DNA of 64,000 nt from UBA3102 sp964413055 (lineage in GTDB: Bacteria > Bacillota > Desulfotomaculia > Desulfotomaculales > Pelotomaculaceae), in contig CAYPRB010000006.1 in the NCBI GenBank assembly GCA_964413055.1, positions 1 through 64,000 on the forward strand, in the 5' to 3' direction. Below are positions 61,021 to 64,000 of the stretch, one piece after another; the stretch's first letter is position 1, and each line of letters starts with the position of its first letter. The position numbers and the translations under genes are program-made. The notes below the pieces were generated by a model that did no database searches, had not been told where the DNA came from, and saw only the letters and a program-made list of their open reading frames with translations.

Positions 61021-61764
61021 TTGAAAGGTAAAGATTTTAATTCCGGAGGGGCGGTAAATCAAGGTGACCGGATTTCTTACTACCGGCGGCCGTATTGGAA
61101 AAAACCGGGGTGGTGCGTAGTGAACAGGAATGTTTTTTACCGGGTCGGGACCGCGTTAATTATTTTTATTATTTTCCTGGCCTTAAAAGAAACGAGCCAT
61201 CCTTGGGGGGTGGAGGCAAGAGGGAAACTAGAACACATGCTGACTACTGAATGGGATTACCAGCCAGTGGCGGAAAGAATCGTCCAGTTCGGTGTGCAGA
61301 TGGCTGAGACGGAGTGGCCTTTTGACACAAAATCAAGACCGGTATTTTCAGATATGCAAAACAACGGTACTTCTGGTATAATGCCGTTCCCTGTTTCCGG
61401 AACCGTTGTCCGGGGATACGGGATGGTACTGGATCCTGTCGATAATATGGAACGTTTTCATTGCGGAATAGACATTGCCGCATCTGTAGGGAGCGAAGTA
61501 AAGGCGGTAAAGGATGGTGAAGTAAAGCGAATTGGCAACAGTCCTTTATTCGGTGATTATATTTTAATTAAGCATGAAACGGGCAGCTTCACTCTTTATG
61601 GGGGATTATCCGATATCATCGTGGTTGACGGGCAGGAAGTACAGGCCGGTGAACTTATCGGCAGGGTAGGAACTTCAGCGGAGCTCCCTGATGGCGGTCT
61701 CCATTTTGAGGTCCGGGAAAACAATCAATTGATTGATCCTTTGATAAGGTTACAGATTGAATAG
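61021..61764 (+). CDS. SpoIVFA-like membrane protein with degenerate M23 domain
   Basis: A 247-residue protein with one membrane segment (VFYRVGTALIIFIIFLALK) and a C-terminal LytM/M23 fold (about 130-247): FHCGIDIAASVGSEVKAVKDGEV keeps H-x3-D, but the usual YxHL is YGGLS and the HxH motif is GGLHFEV, so metal-binding His residues are missing. In Bacillus SpoIVFA has the same plan and holds the M50 protease SpoIVFB inactive until its M23 domain is cut. The next gene is an M50 protease, supporting this reading. TTG 61021 follows GGGAGGGG at 6 bp. Confidence 0.75.
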   Translation: MKGKDFNSGGAVNQGDRISYYRRPYWKKPGWCVVNRNVFYRVGTALIIFIIFLALKETSHPWGVEARGKLEHMLTTEWDYQPVAERIVQFGVQMAETEWPFDTKSRPVFSDMQNNGTSGIMPFPVSGTVVRGYGMVLDPVDNMERFHCGIDIAASVGSEVKAVKDGEVKRIGNSPLFGDYILIKHETGSFTLYGGLSDIIVVDGQEVQAGELIGRVGTSAELPDGGLHFEVRENNQLIDPLIRLQIE

Positions 61765-61793
61765 AAGAATTAAAGCAAGGGTGGTGAAGCTTT

Positions 61794-62684
61794 TTGAAGA
61801 TTGGCCGGCTTTCCGGTGTGGAAATACACTTAAATAACGGTTTTTTGGCCCTGCTGGGGCTGTTTTTTGTGGCTGGAGTACTGGGTAAAGGTCTGATTGC
61901 TTTTGCCGTGGTTTTTTTCCATGAGCTGGCACATGTTTTTACTGCCCGGCGTTTAGGAGTTCACGTTTCCGATATTGAATTACTGCCTTTTGGTGGTGTC
62001 AGCCGCATGGGCGGCGAAGTGCTCCTAAATCCCGCCAGGGAAGTATATGTTGCTGCGGCAGGTCCGGCCTCAAACCTGTTTTTAGTGGGTGCGGGTACAA
62101 TTTTAAAAAACTACGGTTTGTGGGAAGAGAATCTGGGACAGTTTTTTTTTCAATGTAACTTGATGGTAGCTGCATTTAATCTTTTGCCGGCGCTCCCACT
62201 GGATGGGGGGAGGGTTTTTCGTGCTTATTTGGCAAGACGGATCGGTTTTAGGGAAGCTACTTACCGGGCGGCCTGGTGGGGGCAGTTTTGGGGTGTGGTT
62301 ATAGTTTTGGGAGGGGCGGCCGGATTGGTGCTGGGGATTTTCGGATTAGACATCATTATTACCGGTTTATTTATCTTTTATGTGGCCACCAGGGAAAAGA
62401 GTCTTGCCCCGTACCATTTTATTAGACATATGGCCCAGAAAAAAAAGGAACTTGTAGCTGCCGGGGTTCTTCCCGGAGAATATCTCGTTTCTCTTGACAG
62501 TACCCGATTGGGGGATATTATTCGCGTTTTTGTGCCACGCCGCTTCCATATGGTAGTTTTGTTGGACAGAAACTGGCATTACCGGGGTGAGGTCAATGAA
62601 AATGAAATTATCGATGCCCTGTTTAGCCACGGACCGGACGTTCCGGTGGGTAGTTTGATCTCCACCGGTCCTCCTGATGACTGA
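61794..62684 (+). CDS. M50 intramembrane metalloprotease, SpoIVFB-like, with CBS-like C-terminus
   Basis: A 296-residue site-2 protease. VVFFHELAHVFTARRLG contains the zinc HExxH inside a membrane segment, and LLPALPLDGGRVFRAYLARR has the third ligand (LDG). NPAREVYVAAAGPASNLF is the other conserved segment. The C-terminal part (from about 215) resembles a CBS-like regulatory domain, as in SpoIVFB, which senses ATP. In sporulation the enzyme cuts pro-sigma-K. It lies 29 bp after the SpoIVFA-like gene. Confidence 0.85.
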   Translation: MKIGRLSGVEIHLNNGFLALLGLFFVAGVLGKGLIAFAVVFFHELAHVFTARRLGVHVSDIELLPFGGVSRMGGEVLLNPAREVYVAAAGPASNLFLVGAGTILKNYGLWEENLGQFFFQCNLMVAAFNLLPALPLDGGRVFRAYLARRIGFREATYRAAWWGQFWGVVIVLGGAAGLVLGIFGLDIIITGLFIFYVATREKSLAPYHFIRHMAQKKKELVAAGVLPGEYLVSLDSTRLGDIIRVFVPRRFHMVVLLDRNWHYRGEVNENEIIDALFSHGPDVPVGSLISTGPPDD

Positions 62685-62899
62685 TAACTTTTAAGAAAAA
62701 TATACAGGATTTTTTTGCAAAGAATATTTTTACGGTAATTTTAGGTTATACTAAAAAAGAATGGCTTATTAGTAAAAAATAATATATTGAGCAGAAATTA
62801 AAAAACTTGAAAACAAGCCTTTGACATGGTTAAATAAAAATGTGTATATGTTGTAATAGCATAACTTTCCGGTGACTTCAATGTCGGGGGTATTAACAT

Positions 62900-64000
62900 A
62901 TGGAATTGTTCCATCAAATTTTACCGCAGGTGCAAAAACCCGCACGATACACGGGCGGTGAATGGAATGCCGTAAACAAGGACTGGGATGAAGCTGTACT
63001 TAAGGTGGCTTTCTGCTTCCCCGATGTATATGAAGTCGGCATGTCCTGGCTGGGATTGCAAATAATTTACGGCATAGTAAATCGCCGTGCAGGGATTTTA
63101 ATGGAAAGAGTATTTGCTCCCTGGGTCGATATGGAAGAAAAAATGCGGGAAAGCGGTCTGGCCCTTTTTGCTCTGGAGTCTCGTAGGCCGGTGTGTGATT
63201 TTGACGTGTGTGCTTTTACCTTGCAGTATGAAATGAGTTATTCCAATATTTTGAACATGTTGGACCTTTCAGGTATTCCTTTGAAGTCGGAGCAAAGAAA
63301 TGAAGAACATCCGCTGGTAATAGCCGGCGGGCCCTGTGCTTTCAATCCGGAACCACTGGCTGATATAATAGATTTATTTGTCATTGGTGAGGGAGAGGAA
63401 GCAATAAACGATTTTTTGGATCTTTGCTTGGAAGCGAAACGGCGCAAACTCGGCAGGAAAGATTTTTTGCTTAAAGCTGCGTGTATTCAAGGTTTTTACG
63501 TCCCTTCGTTATATTGTGTGTCCTACCGTGCGGACGGGGCCGTGCAAAAAATATCTCCGCTGGAAGAAAATATACCGGAGAAAATAACTAAAAGATATGT
63601 GCAGGATCTGGACCGGGTTTTCTATCCGGACAGGCCGGTGGTTCCTACCACCAGTGTGGTACACGACCGGATTATGGTTGAAATTATGCGTGGTTGCTCC
63701 AGAGGATGCCGTTTTTGCCAGGCCGGGATCATTTACCGGCCAGTACGGGAAAAGAAGCCGGAAAAGATTTTGGAACAGGCAAGTAAATTGGTAAAAAACA
63801 CGGGTTATGAAGAGATTTCACTGGCATCTCTCAGTACCAGCGATTACAGCCGGGTACAGGAGGTGGCAAGATCACTTTTGGACCAGCATTCCGGTTCTGG
63901 AGTAGGTGTTTCGTTGCCGTCATTACGGGCAGATAATTTTTCATTGGAGTTGGCGCAGGAAGTGCAGCGGGTGCGCCGGTCCAGTTTGACCTTTGCTCCC
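62900..64000 (+). CDS. B12-binding-like radical SAM protein of the TIGR03960 type (3' end outside window)
   Basis: 367 residues are visible; the frame runs past the window end. The N-terminal part (FCFPDVYEVGMSWLGLQIIYGIVNRR) and VIAGGPCAFNPEPLADIIDLFVIGEGEE form a B12-binding-like fold. The radical SAM core starts at MRGCSRGCRFCQAG, with the C-x3-C-x2-C cluster motif. In related genomes this gene is followed by a DUF2344 gene and ribonuclease G, and is sometimes fused to the former. The reaction is unknown. ATG 62900 has GGGGGT upstream. Confidence 0.9.
   Translation, partial: MELFHQILPQVQKPARYTGGEWNAVNKDWDEAVLKVAFCFPDVYEVGMSWLGLQIIYGIVNRRAGILMERVFAPWVDMEEKMRESGLALFALESRRPVCDFDVCAFTLQYEMSYSNILNMLDLSGIPLKSEQRNEEHPLVIAGGPCAFNPEPLADIIDLFVIGEGEEAINDFLDLCLEAKRRKLGRKDFLLKAACIQGFYVPSLYCVSYRADGAVQKISPLEENIPEKITKRYVQDLDRVFYPDRPVVPTTSVVHDRIMVEIMRGCSRGCRFCQAGIIYRPVREKKPEKILEQASKLVKNTGYEEISLASLSTSDYSRVQEVARSLLDQHSGSGVGVSLPSLRADNFSLELAQEVQRVRRSSLTFAP

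Overview
The window looks like chromosome from a spore-forming, anaerobic, Gram-positive bacterium of the class Clostridia, most likely a Desulfotomaculum/Pelotomaculum-type Peptococcaceae. Evidence: sporulation genes (Spo0E-like, sporulation LonB, a SpoIVFA/SpoIVFB-type pair), Gram-positive style ribosome binding sites (GGAGG) with many TTG and GTG starts, anaerobic enzymes (tungsten aldehyde:ferredoxin oxidoreductase, 2-hydroxyacyl-CoA dehydratase type proteins with activator ATPase), and the order tig-clpP-clpX-lonB-lon-ysxC followed by valS-folC-maf-radC-mreBCD-mrdA-minCDE-rodA. The species assignment is inference.

Layout. 1-3.3 kb is accessory: the C-terminus of a tyrosine recombinase and a tRNA 3' end (probable attachment site), a Phd/ParE toxin-antitoxin pair, small unknown genes, a possibly pseudoknotted leader before a Spo0E-like gene, an orphan Tn554 TnpC-like gene and an acetyltransferase remnant. 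3.3-12.5 kb carries an unknown three-gene operon (quinate-dehydrogenase-like annotation family, SCP2, APC permease), a cell-wall amidase, a 2-hydroxyacyl-CoA-dehydratase-like protein with its activase, and rph-rdgB-phosphoesterase. 12.5-16.1 kb holds tRNA-Gly and tRNA-Arg, a DUF1538-DUF1538-tandem-PII operon, a methyltransferase and a REP-like palindrome.

16.2-36.4 kb is signalling and catabolism: a PAS histidine kinase; an aldehyde/alcohol operon (AOR, ferredoxin, Fe-ADH) divergent from a GbsR-type regulator; permeases; a chemoreceptor and a GGDEF-EAL protein that share a sensor domain; and a usp-BCCT segment lying between tRNA-Leu and a 3' fragment of the same tRNA. 36.4-36.7 kb is a tRNA-Lys-Gln-His cluster.

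37-64 kb is conserved housekeeping: protein quality control (Tig, ClpP, ClpX, LonB, LonA), translation and folate (ValS, FolC), then cell shape and division (MreBCD, PBP2, MinCDE, RodA). It ends with a degenerate M23 protein plus M50 protease pair and the start of a radical SAM gene cut by the window edge. MinC here lacks its usual N-terminal domain.

The most interesting items are the DUF1538/tandem-PII operon, the two tRNA-bounded insertions, the structured leader near 1.75 kb, and the 56-bp perfect palindrome that includes the 3' end of tRNA-Lys. All function calls come from reading the sequence by eye; no database search was run.
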